Source: Spirochaetia bacterium
GTDB taxonomy: Bacteria; Spirochaetota; Spirochaetia; Treponematales; Breznakiellaceae
Direction: 5' to 3'
Length of the DNA stretch: 9,335 nt
NCBI GenBank assembly: GCA_025997895.1
Contig: BNVF01000088.1
Coordinates: forward strand, 1-9,335
The position numbers and the translations under genes are program-made. Below the pieces are notes generated by a model. That model was not told the origin of the DNA. It worked only from the letters and a program-made list of their open reading frames with translations, and did not search any database. Below, piece after piece: positions 1 to 6,569 of the stretch. Position 1 is the first letter of the stretch. Each line of letters opens with the position of its first letter.

Positions 1-138
1 GGCGGCGGGGACTCAGTAGCGGCGGTAAACAAATTCGGCCTTGCCGCCAAAATGAGCCACGTCTCCACCGGCGGCGGCGCGTCCCTGGAACTGCTTGAAG
101 GCAAGAAATTGCCGGGCATTGAGGTTTGCAGAGGCTGA
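1..138 (+). CDS. pgk: Phosphoglycerate kinase, C-terminal end (5' part outside window)
   Basis: This is the last 45 codons and stop of phosphoglycerate kinase, the cytoplasmic glycolytic enzyme that transfers phosphate from 1,3-bisphosphoglycerate to ADP. The reading frame is open from base 1. It contains the family's nucleotide-binding end motif [13 protein letters not shown], then [19 protein letters not shown] and the usual terminal LPGIEVCRG before TGA (136-138). The GGGDS and STGGGASLE signatures are highly characteristic, so identification is secure even from this fragment. The last 69 bp recur 7.9 kb downstream (7979-8047) with only silent differences, so this 3' end and the rest of the gene may have different histories. 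A strong intrinsic terminator follows 32 bases after the stop and separates pgk from the catabolic cluster. Confidence 0.96.
   Translation, partial: GGGDSVAAVNKFGLAAKMSHVSTGGGASLELLEGKKLPGIEVCRG
70..138 (+). repeat. Direct repeat copy 1: 3' end of intact pgk
   Basis: This 69-bp segment (22 codons plus stop) matches 7979-8047 at 61 of 69 positions. The first 39 bp are identical. All 8 differences lie in the last 30 bp: six silent third- or first-position changes (Leu, Pro, Gly, Val, Arg, Gly codons) and TGA against TAG. Similarity stops immediately upstream (C69 against A7978) and is not evident after the stop codons. Confidence 0.95.
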
Positions 139-170
139 CGGCATAGTATTTTTGCGGTTAAGAATAACGC

Positions 171-208
171 AAAGGGCTGCCCGGAATTACCCGTGCAGCC
201 CTTTTTTT
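171..208 (+). terminator. Intrinsic terminator of pgk
   Basis: The arms AAAGGGCTGC (171-180) and GCAGCCCTTT (195-204) form a perfect 10-bp stem around a 14-base loop. A run of seven T starts at 202, partly inside the stem. This is a textbook Rho-independent terminator. It ends the pgk transcript and means the aldehyde dehydrogenase operon needs its own promoter. Confidence 0.93.
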
Positions 209-382
209 AGCTAATCGATCTGCTGATTTATCTAATGTATCAATATCCGAATTTTCCATATCAGCAGTTCCCATGTCTGTGTGGGTCTGTGGTTTATCCT
301 GTACGATGTATACATTCCCTTGCCGTTTCAAAATAGCCGTGATAAACTGCTTTATTATGCTATATTCCAAAGGAGACATATA
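209..382 (+). promoter_or_regulatory. Leader region of the aldehyde dehydrogenase operon, with weak promoter candidate
   Basis: This 174-bp gap contains no convincing gene. An 8-bp inverted repeat, CTGCTGAT (220-227) and ATCAGCAG (260-267), is separated by 32 bases and could be a regulator site. The best sigma-70-like pair I see is TTGCCG (320-325), 17 bases, TAAACT (343-348), each 4 of 6 to consensus. This would put the transcript start about 25-30 bases before the ATG at 383. The ribosome-binding site AAAGGAG lies at 369-375. The promoter call is weak; the need for a promoter here is inferred from the terminator at 171-208. Confidence 0.4.
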
Positions 383-1750
383 ATGAGTACAGAAGCGGTT
401 ATCGGGAAACTGGTTGAAAACGCGCGCAAGGCGCAGGTTGTTTTTGAGACTTTTTCGCAGGAGCAGGTTGACGCGGCGGTGCGGGCTGTGGGGAAAGCCA
501 TTTACGACAACGCGGAAATGTTGGCCCGTATGGCGGTGGAGGAGACCAAAGTCGGGAACTATGACGACAAGGTGCTGAAAAACAAGGGCGAGGCCAAGGC
601 CACCTGGTACCGGCTCAAAGGCGTAAAAAGCCGGGGTATTCTCCGGCGGATTGAAGAACAGGGACTGGTCGAGATAGCAAAGCCTGTGGGCGTGGTCGGC
701 GCAATCATGCCGGTTACCAATCCGACCCTGACCCCCGTGCACAATGTGATGATTGCCTTAAAGGGCGGAAACGCGATTATTATGTGCCCCCACCCCAGCG
801 CGAAACAGGTGAGCATAAAAGGTGTGGAACTGATGAACGAGGCGCTGAAAAAAGTCGGCGCACCGGACAATCTTGTCCAGGTAGTCGAAGACCCATCGGT
901 GGAAATGTCATCCGGCGTGATGAAGGCGGTAGATGTGTGCATCGCCACCGGCGGACCGGGCATGGTAAAGGCCACGTACTCAAGCGGCAGGCCGGCATTC
1001 GGCGTTGGCGCGGGTAATGTGCAGGTGCTCATCGACAAAGACGCGGACATTCCCGATGCGGTTAAAAAACTCGTTACCGGCAGAACCTACGACAACGGCA
1101 TTCTGTGTACCTGCGAGCAGACCGCTTTTTGCCCCCGCGAAACCGTCGGCAAAATTATCGAAGAACTTAAAAATGCCGGCGGTGCGTATTTTGACAAACC
1201 CGAAGATATCGAAAAAATCCGCAAAGCCGTATTCCCCGAAGGAAGCATAAGCAAAAAACTCGTGGGGGCAAGCGCGGTAAAAATCGCCGAGGCTGCGGGA
1301 GTCACGGTTCCGGCAAGCACCAAATTCCTCGCCGTGCCGGTGCAAAAATTCGGCGCAGAGGAACTCCTGGCCAAGGAAAAACTCTTCCCCGTGCTGGCGG
1401 TGTACACCTACGACAAATGGGCCGATGCGGTAGCCGGCGCCATAACGAACCTGAAGCTGGAAGGCCAGGGGCATAGCTGCGTCATCCATTCCTTTACCAC
1501 GGCGAATATCGAATATGCGGCGGAGCGCATTCCCGTTTCGCGCTTTGTGGTAAACCAGATTGGCTCCAGCGCACTGGGAGGCGCGTTCTACAACGGCCTT
1601 AATCCCACGGCCACCCTTGGCTGCGGCTCCTGGGGGAACAACTCCTTAAGCGAAAATCTCTGGTTCCACCACCTGATCAACATAAGCCGTATCGCGTATA
1701 TGATCCCTGACGCGAAGATTCCTACAGACGAGGAAATTTGGAATGACTAG
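383..1750 (+). CDS. CoA-acylating aldehyde dehydrogenase (SucD/EutE/SauS-like)
   Basis: The predicted 455-residue soluble enzyme belongs to the CoA-acylating branch of the aldehyde dehydrogenase superfamily (aldehyde + CoA + NAD(P)+ to acyl-CoA). The ATG at 383 is chosen because AGGAG (371-375) lies 7 bases upstream. The in-frame extension to 281 has no ribosome-binding site and precedes the family's normal N-terminus. Visible motifs are PVTNPTLTP (about 110-118) and the nucleotide-site region GGNAIIMCPHPSAK (128-141). GGPGMVKATYSSGRPAFGVG (190-209) follows, then the active-site segment NGILCTCEQTA with the likely catalytic Cys242, and LGCGSWGNNSLSEN (412-425), typical of acylating enzymes. 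No N-terminal microcompartment targeting extension is obvious. The next gene overlaps it by 8 bases, so it is translated together with the CoA-transferase. Its substrate is probably the semialdehyde made by the aminotransferase downstream. Succinate or glutarate semialdehyde is preferred from context; sulfoacetaldehyde or malonate semialdehyde cannot be excluded. Confidence 0.88.
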   Translation: MSTEAVIGKLVENARKAQVVFETFSQEQVDAAVRAVGKAIYDNAEMLARMAVEETKVGNYDDKVLKNKGEAKATWYRLKGVKSRGILRRIEEQGLVEIAKPVGVVGAIMPVTNPTLTPVHNVMIALKGGNAIIMCPHPSAKQVSIKGVELMNEALKKVGAPDNLVQVVEDPSVEMSSGVMKAVDVCIATGGPGMVKATYSSGRPAFGVGAGNVQVLIDKDADIPDAVKKLVTGRTYDNGILCTCEQTAFCPRETVGKIIEELKNAGGAYFDKPEDIEKIRKAVFPEGSISKKLVGASAVKIAEAAGVTVPASTKFLAVPVQKFGAEELLAKEKLFPVLAVYTYDKWADAVAGAITNLKLEGQGHSCVIHSFTTANIEYAAERIPVSRFVVNQIGSSALGGAFYNGLNPTATLGCGSWGNNSLSENLWFHHLINISRIAYMIPDAKIPTDEEIWND

Positions 1751-2711
1751 CACTGGCAATAAAGTGATGACCGCCGGGGAGGCGGTCTCCCAATTCGTCA
1801 ACGACGGGGACTGCCTCGCCTTTGGCGGATTTGTGACGAACCGCCGGGCCTATGGTTTGACCATGGAACTTATCCGGCAGAAAAAGAAAGACCTGTACAT
1901 CGAAGGCGGGCCATCGGGCGGCGACATTGATATGCTCATCGGTGCGCATCTGGTAAAGGCCATCAGCATCAGCTATATCGCCAATTCAGGTTACTCAATG
2001 GTGTGCAGGCGTTTCCGGGATGCCATCGAAAAGGGAACGCTTCTTTTTGAGGATTACAGTCTGGACGTGCACACCATTGCCTATCACGGCGCGGCCCTGG
2101 GCTTAAGCTATGTGCCGGTCAAGAATATGCTCGGCTCGGACCTGGTGAACAAATGGGGAATTTCCGAGGAGGAGCGCAAGAATCATCCCAAGCTCCCCTC
2201 GAAAAAATACGTCATCGCCGACGATCCCTTTGAGCCGGGCAGCAAACTGTGCCTCGTGCCCACTCCCCGCATTGACGCGGCGCTGATCCACGTGCAGATG
2301 GCAAGCCCCGACGGCACCTGCCGCATCGAGGGTCTGCCCTTCCAGGATCTGGACATAGCCATGGCCGCAAAGCACACGATCATTTCATGCGATCACCTGG
2401 TGACCGACGAGGAAATGCACCGCCACCCGGAGCGCAATTCCCTCACCGGACTCTGCATTGACGCGGTGGTACACATGCCCTACGGGGCGTACCCTTCCCA
2501 ATGTTTTTCCCTCTACGATTACGATTCAAGTTTTTATTTGAACTATGAAAAAATCAGCAAAACACAGGAAAGTTTTGACGTGTTTTTAAATGATTATATC
2601 TATGGTTCAAAAGATCATGAGGAATTTCTGGAGAAATGCAGCGCCTACAATCTGTTGCGGCTGCGTGTGGTTAAAGGTCTGGGCTATGTTCCGGGACTCA
2701 AACGAAGGTAG
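1743..2711 (+). CDS. CoA-transferase subunit A, glutaconate CoA-transferase (GctA)-like
   Basis: The 322-residue alpha subunit belongs to a class I (3-oxoacid type) CoA-transferase. Length and sequence closely follow GctA of glutaconate CoA-transferase from glutamate-fermenting anaerobes (about 320 residues). Visible features are LAFGGFVTNRRAYG near residues 25-38, the Gly-rich GGPSGGDIDMLIG (55-67) and YIANSGY (78-84). FEDYSLDV (102-109), ALIHVQMASPDG (180-191), FQDLDIAMAAK (200-210) and PYGAYPSQC (246-254) follow. The start ATG overlaps the dehydrogenase stop by 8 bases. A GAGGA ribosome-binding site (1730-1734) lies 8 bases before it, indicating translational coupling. The beta subunit follows after 9 bases. 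Family enzymes move CoA between acetate and dicarboxylates such as glutaconate, 2-hydroxyglutarate and glutarate. No 2-hydroxyglutaryl-CoA dehydratase genes are present here, so true glutaconate metabolism is not indicated. I infer that it releases the dicarboxylate from the acyl-CoA made by the preceding gene. Confidence 0.88.
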   Translation: MTSTGNKVMTAGEAVSQFVNDGDCLAFGGFVTNRRAYGLTMELIRQKKKDLYIEGGPSGGDIDMLIGAHLVKAISISYIANSGYSMVCRRFRDAIEKGTLLFEDYSLDVHTIAYHGAALGLSYVPVKNMLGSDLVNKWGISEEERKNHPKLPSKKYVIADDPFEPGSKLCLVPTPRIDAALIHVQMASPDGTCRIEGLPFQDLDIAMAAKHTIISCDHLVTDEEMHRHPERNSLTGLCIDAVVHMPYGAYPSQCFSLYDYDSSFYLNYEKISKTQESFDVFLNDYIYGSKDHEEFLEKCSAYNLLRLRVVKGLGYVPGLKRR

Positions 2712-2720
2712 GGGAAAAAT

Positions 2721-3482
2721 ATGAATTGGACATATAAACAAATGATGGCAATAGCCCTGGCCCGGCAGATCGAAGATGGGGAAACCTACATCATCGGGAC
2801 GGGGCTGCCGCTGATCGGCGGAGCGCTGGCGAAAAATACCCACGCGCCGAACGCGCACCTGGTTTTTGAAACCGGCATTATCGAGGGCAGCCCCCTGGAA
2901 GTGCCCACCAGTGTGAGCGATTTGCGCCTGAACCACTACGCAAGTGTGTTATGGGCAAATTACCGCTACTTTGGTTTTCAGGCCCTTTCCGCCCGTTACG
3001 GCTACATCAACGCCGGTTTCCTTGGCGGCGCGCAGATCGACCCCTACGGGAATTTGAATTCCACGAGCATAGGCGACTATTATCATCCGGAGACCCGCTT
3101 TAGCGGCTCAGGCGGTGCAAACGGTATTTCCACCTACTGCGACACCGTCATCGTAATGAAACACGAAAAGCGGCGCTTTGTTGATAAGGTGGATTATGTA
3201 ACAAGCCCCGGCTGGGTAGACGGCCCGGATGGCCGCAAGCGCCTGGGGCTTATCCCCGACAAGGGGCCGCGCTCTGTTATCACCGAATACGGCGTTATGC
3301 GCTTTGGCGAAGATAAACGTATGTACCTGGCGGAATATTTTCCCGGTGTCAGCTTAGAGACCATTGTCGAGAACACCGGCTTTGCCATGGACACGTCAAA
3401 AGCGGTCCAGTCCAAAGAGCCTGAGGGCGAAATTCTGGAGATACTGGCGACCAAAGTTGATCCGATGCATATTATGACTTAA
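2721..3482 (+). CDS. CoA-transferase subunit B, glutaconate CoA-transferase (GctB)-like
   Basis: The 253-residue beta subunit carries the catalytic residue of the CoA-transferase heteromer. By alignment from memory with GctB, the active-site glutamate (Glu54 there) corresponds to Glu50 here, in LVFETG. Other family motifs are GTGLPLIGGALAK (26-38), SPLEVPTSVSDLR (57-69), GGAQIDPYGNLNSTSIGDY (about 102-120), GSGGANG (129-135), HEKRRF and YVTSPGWVDGPDGR. At 253 residues it is slightly shorter than the roughly 266 of the reference, the difference lying at both ends. The start is supported by AGGGGA (2710-2715), 5 bases before the ATG. It lies 9 bases after subunit A and 10 bases before the symporter gene. 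With an intact glutamate and both subunits complete, the enzyme should be active. The exact acyl acceptor cannot be read from sequence. Confidence 0.88.
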   Translation: MNWTYKQMMAIALARQIEDGETYIIGTGLPLIGGALAKNTHAPNAHLVFETGIIEGSPLEVPTSVSDLRLNHYASVLWANYRYFGFQALSARYGYINAGFLGGAQIDPYGNLNSTSIGDYYHPETRFSGSGGANGISTYCDTVIVMKHEKRRFVDKVDYVTSPGWVDGPDGRKRLGLIPDKGPRSVITEYGVMRFGEDKRMYLAEYFPGVSLETIVENTGFAMDTSKAVQSKEPEGEILEILATKVDPMHIMT

Positions 3483-3492
3483 AGGAAAAGAC

Positions 3493-4881
3493 ATGACACC
3501 CATACACTATCTCGGCGCGGCGGTGGTGATTCTGCTGATCACCGGAGTTGGTATTTACGCGGGCAGACAGGTAAAGTCCGCAAAGGATTTTACCACCAGC
3601 GGAAGAAAAGCGGGCGCCGGGATAGTGGCCGGTTCGATTATCGGTACATTGGTCGGCGGGGCTTCTACCATCGGTACCGCCCAGCTCGCGTTTTCCTACG
3701 GTTTTTCAGCATGGTGGTTCACCCTGGGCGGCGGACTCGGGTGCCTGGCACTGCTTTTTTTTGTAAAGCCCCTGTACAACAGCGGCATAAGCACCCTGCC
3801 CCAGGTTTTTGAAAAAGAGTATGGAGTTTCGTGTAACACCGCGGCGACCCTGCTTACCTCAATGGGGAGTTTTTTAAGCATCGTGTCACAGATGCTTTCG
3901 GGTATCGCGCTTATTTCTTCCATCGCCGGCTTCATCCCGCCTGTTGTATCCACCGCCATTATCGTTTTTTTGATGCTGGCCTATGTGATATTCGGCGGGA
4001 TCTGGGGCGCGGGGCTGGTCGGCATCGTAAAGACAGTGCTGCTCTACACGACTACTGGTATCTGCGGTGTGCTGGCCATAACGCTGCAAGGGGGAATTTC
4101 CGCCTTTGTACACAACGTGAGTCTCCCGGCGGCAAAATACTTCAACCTTATCGCCCGGGGGCCGGTTGTGGATCTGGGCGCCGGGCTTTCGCTGGTGCTG
4201 GGGGTGCTGACCACCCAGGCGTATATACAGGCGGCCATTTCCGCCCGCTCCCTGCGGGAATCCAGAAAGGGCGTGCTCATCAGCGTCATACTGGTCCCCA
4301 TAATCGGCATAGCCGGGATTTTTGTGGGAATGTACATGAAGCTGAATCACCCCGATATAATTCCCGCCACCGCAATGCCCCTGTTTATTCTGGAGCAGAC
4401 ACCGCCTTTTCTTGCGGGCATCATTCTGGCAACTCTGCTGGTCGCCCTTGTGGGAACAGGCTCCGGCCTGGCCCTGGGCCTTGGCTCAATGATATGTAAC
4501 AGCATTTTTCGCACCAAAAAAGCAAACGATAAAAAATACCTGCTCACCATGCGGCTGGTTATTTTCGCCGTTTTTATTTTGGCCGCCGCGTTCTCCACCG
4601 GGAATCTTGGCTCAATGATCCTTGGCTGGAGCTTTATGTCCATGGGCCTGCGGGGGGCGGTGGCATTCGGCCCCTTGTGCGCGGCCCTGTTTTTGCCCGG
4701 CCGCATCGGCGAAAAATTCGCCCTGGCCGCCATGATCGCCGGCCCCGCCCTGGTACTGCTGGGGAAATTTATCCTGCCCCCCAGTGTTGATTCCCTCTTT
4801 CTGGGCATCGCCGGGTCGTTTGTTATTTTGGGCATTGGGCTGGTTAAACGCCGGGCCCGTGGATTGCGTTCACAACAATGA
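3493..4881 (+). CDS. Sodium:solute symporter family (SSS) transporter
   Basis: This is a 462-residue, very hydrophobic inner-membrane protein with about 12-13 predicted transmembrane segments. The N-terminal pattern is a first helix (about 5-24), then the family's GRQVKSAKDFTTSGRKAGAG (24-43). A helix with GTLVGGASTIGTAQLAFSYG follows, the region that forms the sodium and substrate site in SSS proteins related to PanF, PutP and MctP. A cationic tail (VKRRARGLRSQQ) ends the protein, consistent with a cytoplasmic C-terminus. The ribosome-binding site AAAGGAAAA lies in the 10-base gap after the CoA-transferase, so it belongs to the same operon as the last gene. No terminator is evident after it. 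Members carry amino acids, sugars, vitamins and short carboxylates. From its place next to the CoA-transferase, a carboxylate is a reasonable guess, as substrate or exchanged product. This is inference. Confidence 0.85.
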   Translation: MTPIHYLGAAVVILLITGVGIYAGRQVKSAKDFTTSGRKAGAGIVAGSIIGTLVGGASTIGTAQLAFSYGFSAWWFTLGGGLGCLALLFFVKPLYNSGISTLPQVFEKEYGVSCNTAATLLTSMGSFLSIVSQMLSGIALISSIAGFIPPVVSTAIIVFLMLAYVIFGGIWGAGLVGIVKTVLLYTTTGICGVLAITLQGGISAFVHNVSLPAAKYFNLIARGPVVDLGAGLSLVLGVLTTQAYIQAAISARSLRESRKGVLISVILVPIIGIAGIFVGMYMKLNHPDIIPATAMPLFILEQTPPFLAGIILATLLVALVGTGSGLALGLGSMICNSIFRTKKANDKKYLLTMRLVIFAVFILAAAFSTGNLGSMILGWSFMSMGLRGAVAFGPLCAALFLPGRIGEKFALAAMIAGPALVLLGKFILPPSVDSLFLGIAGSFVILGIGLVKRRARGLRSQQ

Positions 4882-4946
4882 GCGTTTCTCACAAGATAAA
4901 AGGAGCTGTATTTTTTAGAAAAAACTACAAAATTGTCTCAAAACAC

Positions 4947-4975
4947 TTGATAAAAAAATTGAAATAATATAAGAT
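4947..4975 (+). promoter_or_regulatory. Candidate sigma-70 promoter for the permease-aminotransferase operon
   Basis: TTGATA (4947-4952; 5 of 6 to the -35 consensus) is separated by 17 bases from TAAGAT (4970-4975; 4 of 6 to the -10 consensus). Chance matches are common in such AT-rich sequence, so this is moderate support only. Confidence 0.45.
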
Positions 4976-5038
4976 AATCCAACATTTATTAATAAAATTA
5001 CAAAAAAAACATGAAAAAAGTGGATTATTGCGAATTTC

Positions 5039-5052
5039 CTACATTTATGTAG
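5039..5052. promoter_or_regulatory. 14-bp palindrome, candidate operator
   Basis: CTACAT (5039-5044), two bases, ATGTAG (5047-5052) forms a perfect palindrome with 6-bp arms. It lies between the candidate promoter and the permease start. The size fits a dimeric repressor or activator site, or a minor RNA hairpin with too small a loop unless the inner pairs open. No regulator gene is in the window. Confidence 0.4.
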
Positions 5053-5077
5053 TAAATTGACATGTTTTTTGGGACAT

Positions 5078-5095
5078 AAAGGGTCAAAACCCTTT
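5078..5095 (+). promoter_or_regulatory. Small hairpin just upstream of the permease ribosome-binding site
   Basis: AAAGGGT (5078-5084) and ACCCTTT (5089-5095) pair perfectly around a CAAA loop, ending 10 bases before AAGGAGG (5106-5112). If the leader is transcribed, this stem could stabilise the 5' region or influence ribosome access. It lacks a T-run, so it is not a terminator. Confidence 0.4.
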
Positions 5096-5118
5096 AGTAT
5101 ATTTTAAGGAGGTTGAAA

Positions 5119-6552
5119 ATGTCAGATGAAAAAGTTGGGTTTAAGAAAGTGCTTAACTGGAGCGAAGTTCTTGCCCTCGCCTTTAGCGCGATGATCGGCT
5201 GGGGCTGGGTGGTTCTCTCCGGGGACTGGATCGGGAAGGGCGGCACCATGGGTGCAATCCTGGGCTTTGTGATTGGCGGTGTGCTGGTTGTTTTTGTAGG
5301 CCTGACCTACGCGGAACTCACCGTGGCAATGCCCAAGTGCGGCGGGGAGCTGGTGTTCTCCATGCGGGCCGTCGGAAAGTCCGGGTCATTTATCTGTACC
5401 TGGATGATCATTCTGGGCTATGTGGGTGTTGTGGCTTTCGAAGCCTGCGCCTTTCCCACCGTACTTCAGTACATCATTCCGGGTTTTATGGATGGTGAAA
5501 CCTTGTACACCATCGCCGGCTGGGAGGTAAAGGCCGTATGGGTGGCTGCCGGCGTGGGACTTTCCATAGTTATCACCATTGTCAACTATATCGGCATAAA
5601 GCCTGCGGCGATTCTCAACACGGTTCTTACCGTTGTAATCGCAGCGGTGGGCATTGCCCTGGTTGCGGGTTCCGCAGTGAACGGCGACATGCAAACAGCG
5701 GAACCTTTCTTTAATATAAGCAGCGGCAGCGCCCTCAAGGGAGTATTCGCTGTGGCGGTGATGACCCCCTTTATGTTTGTAGGCTTTGACGTGCTTCCCC
5801 AGGCCGCCGAAGAGATCAACATACAGATAAAAAAAGTCGGCGGCATTTTGATTCTTTCCATTGTAATGGCCGTGGTGTTTTACACGGCGATTATCTTCGC
5901 GGTCTCCCGGGTGATGACTCTGACCGAATTAGAAGCTTCGTCCCTGGCAACTGCGGATGCGATGGCTAAAGCGTTTCGTATGGACGCGATGGCAAAGGTG
6001 CTGATTATCGGCGGATTGTCCGGGATTGTCACCAGTTGGAATGCGTTCTTTGTGGGCGGCAGCCGGGCCATTTACGCGATGGCCGAAGGCAAAATGCTCC
6101 CCAACTTCCTTGGCAAGCTGCATCCCAAATTCAAGACCCCCGGCGCGGCGGTCATCCTTATCGGCGTTATTTCCTGCATCGCCCCCTTCTTCGGCCGGCG
6201 CATGATGGTGTGGCTTACAGACGCGGGCGGCTTTGCCGTGGTTATCGCATACCTCCTGGTGTCGCTTTCTTTCCTTATTTTGCGGAAAAACGAGCCCGAT
6301 ATGGATAGGCCCTACAAGGTAAGGGGCGGCCCCGTTGTGGGTACCATTGCGGTTGCGCTGGCGATTGCGATGGGCGTATTGTACATTATTCCTACTTTTG
6401 GCAGCAACCTCATACCCCAGGAATGGATTATTGTCGGGATTTGGGCGGTACTGGGTATCATCTTTGGCATTTATGCCAAGATTAAATATGGATCTTCCTT
6501 TGGCGAATCGGCTAATCTTATTCAGCCGATTAAAACACGGACTGCCAAATAA
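5119..6552 (+). CDS. APC-superfamily amino acid permease
   Basis: This is a 477-residue inner-membrane transporter with about 12 predicted helices. The ATG at 5119 is chosen over the in-frame TTG at 5113 because the AAGGAGG site (5106-5112) lies 6 bases before the ATG and overlaps no usable spacing for the TTG. The first helix carries SAMIGWGWVVLSGDW, with GWGW at 27-30. That glycine-rich break matches the unwound substrate-binding stretch of helix 1 in APC transporters. LTYAELTVAMPKCGGELVFS follows, matching the conserved helix 2 to loop region (Y-x-E-L-x-x-x-x-P-x-x-G-G). The C-terminal part has the expected membrane segments and a short cationic end. The aminotransferase follows after 17 bases, so it probably supplies that enzyme's amino acid. 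The substrate cannot be read from sequence; a proton-coupled or exchange uptake mode is typical of the superfamily. Confidence 0.87.
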   Translation: MSDEKVGFKKVLNWSEVLALAFSAMIGWGWVVLSGDWIGKGGTMGAILGFVIGGVLVVFVGLTYAELTVAMPKCGGELVFSMRAVGKSGSFICTWMIILGYVGVVAFEACAFPTVLQYIIPGFMDGETLYTIAGWEVKAVWVAAGVGLSIVITIVNYIGIKPAAILNTVLTVVIAAVGIALVAGSAVNGDMQTAEPFFNISSGSALKGVFAVAVMTPFMFVGFDVLPQAAEEINIQIKKVGGILILSIVMAVVFYTAIIFAVSRVMTLTELEASSLATADAMAKAFRMDAMAKVLIIGGLSGIVTSWNAFFVGGSRAIYAMAEGKMLPNFLGKLHPKFKTPGAAVILIGVISCIAPFFGRRMMVWLTDAGGFAVVIAYLLVSLSFLILRKNEPDMDRPYKVRGGPVVGTIAVALAIAMGVLYIIPTFGSNLIPQEWIIVGIWAVLGIIFGIYAKIKYGSSFGESANLIQPIKTRTAK

Positions 6553-6569
6553 TATGAACGGAGGAAACT

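Larger units (their letters stand above)
4882..5118 (+). promoter_or_regulatory. AT-rich regulatory gap between the two transcription units
   Basis: In this 237-bp stretch no credible gene is seen. It is sharply AT-rich compared with the flanking genes: only 24 of the 120 bases in 4921-5040 are G or C. It holds a promoter candidate (4947-4975), a 14-bp palindrome (5039-5052), a 7-bp hairpin (5078-5095) and the strong ribosome-binding site AAGGAGG (5106-5112). No clear intrinsic terminator for the upstream operon is present, so some read-through into the permease is possible. The gap is long enough for a leader of about 140 bases if the 4947-4975 promoter is used. Confidence 0.6.

Noticed and set aside
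281..382. N-terminal extension of the aldehyde dehydrogenase by 34 codons
   Set aside because: No ribosome-binding site at 281, whereas ATG 383 has AGGAG at ideal spacing and matches the family's usual N-terminus. The extension does not look like an amphipathic microcompartment signal.
158..742. 194-codon open frame on the - strand, covering the gap before the aldehyde dehydrogenase and part of that gene
   Set aside because: It runs through the pgk terminator and antisense to the dehydrogenase, has no ribosome-binding site at sensible starts and shows no recognisable family.
383..1750. Bacterial microcompartment (Eut/Pdu-type) locus
   Set aside because: No shell proteins, cobalamin-dependent lyase or targeting peptide are present; only the aldehyde dehydrogenase resembles that context.
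5011..5052. 13-codon frame (MKKVDYCEFPTFM) in the AT-rich gap, possible leader peptide
   Set aside because: It has no ribosome-binding site and no run of regulatory codons. Its stop is simply part of the palindrome.
5057..5062. Perfect TTGACA box upstream of the permease
   Set aside because: No acceptable -10 hexamer lies 15-19 bases downstream; the nearest TATAAT-like hexamers are too close or too far.
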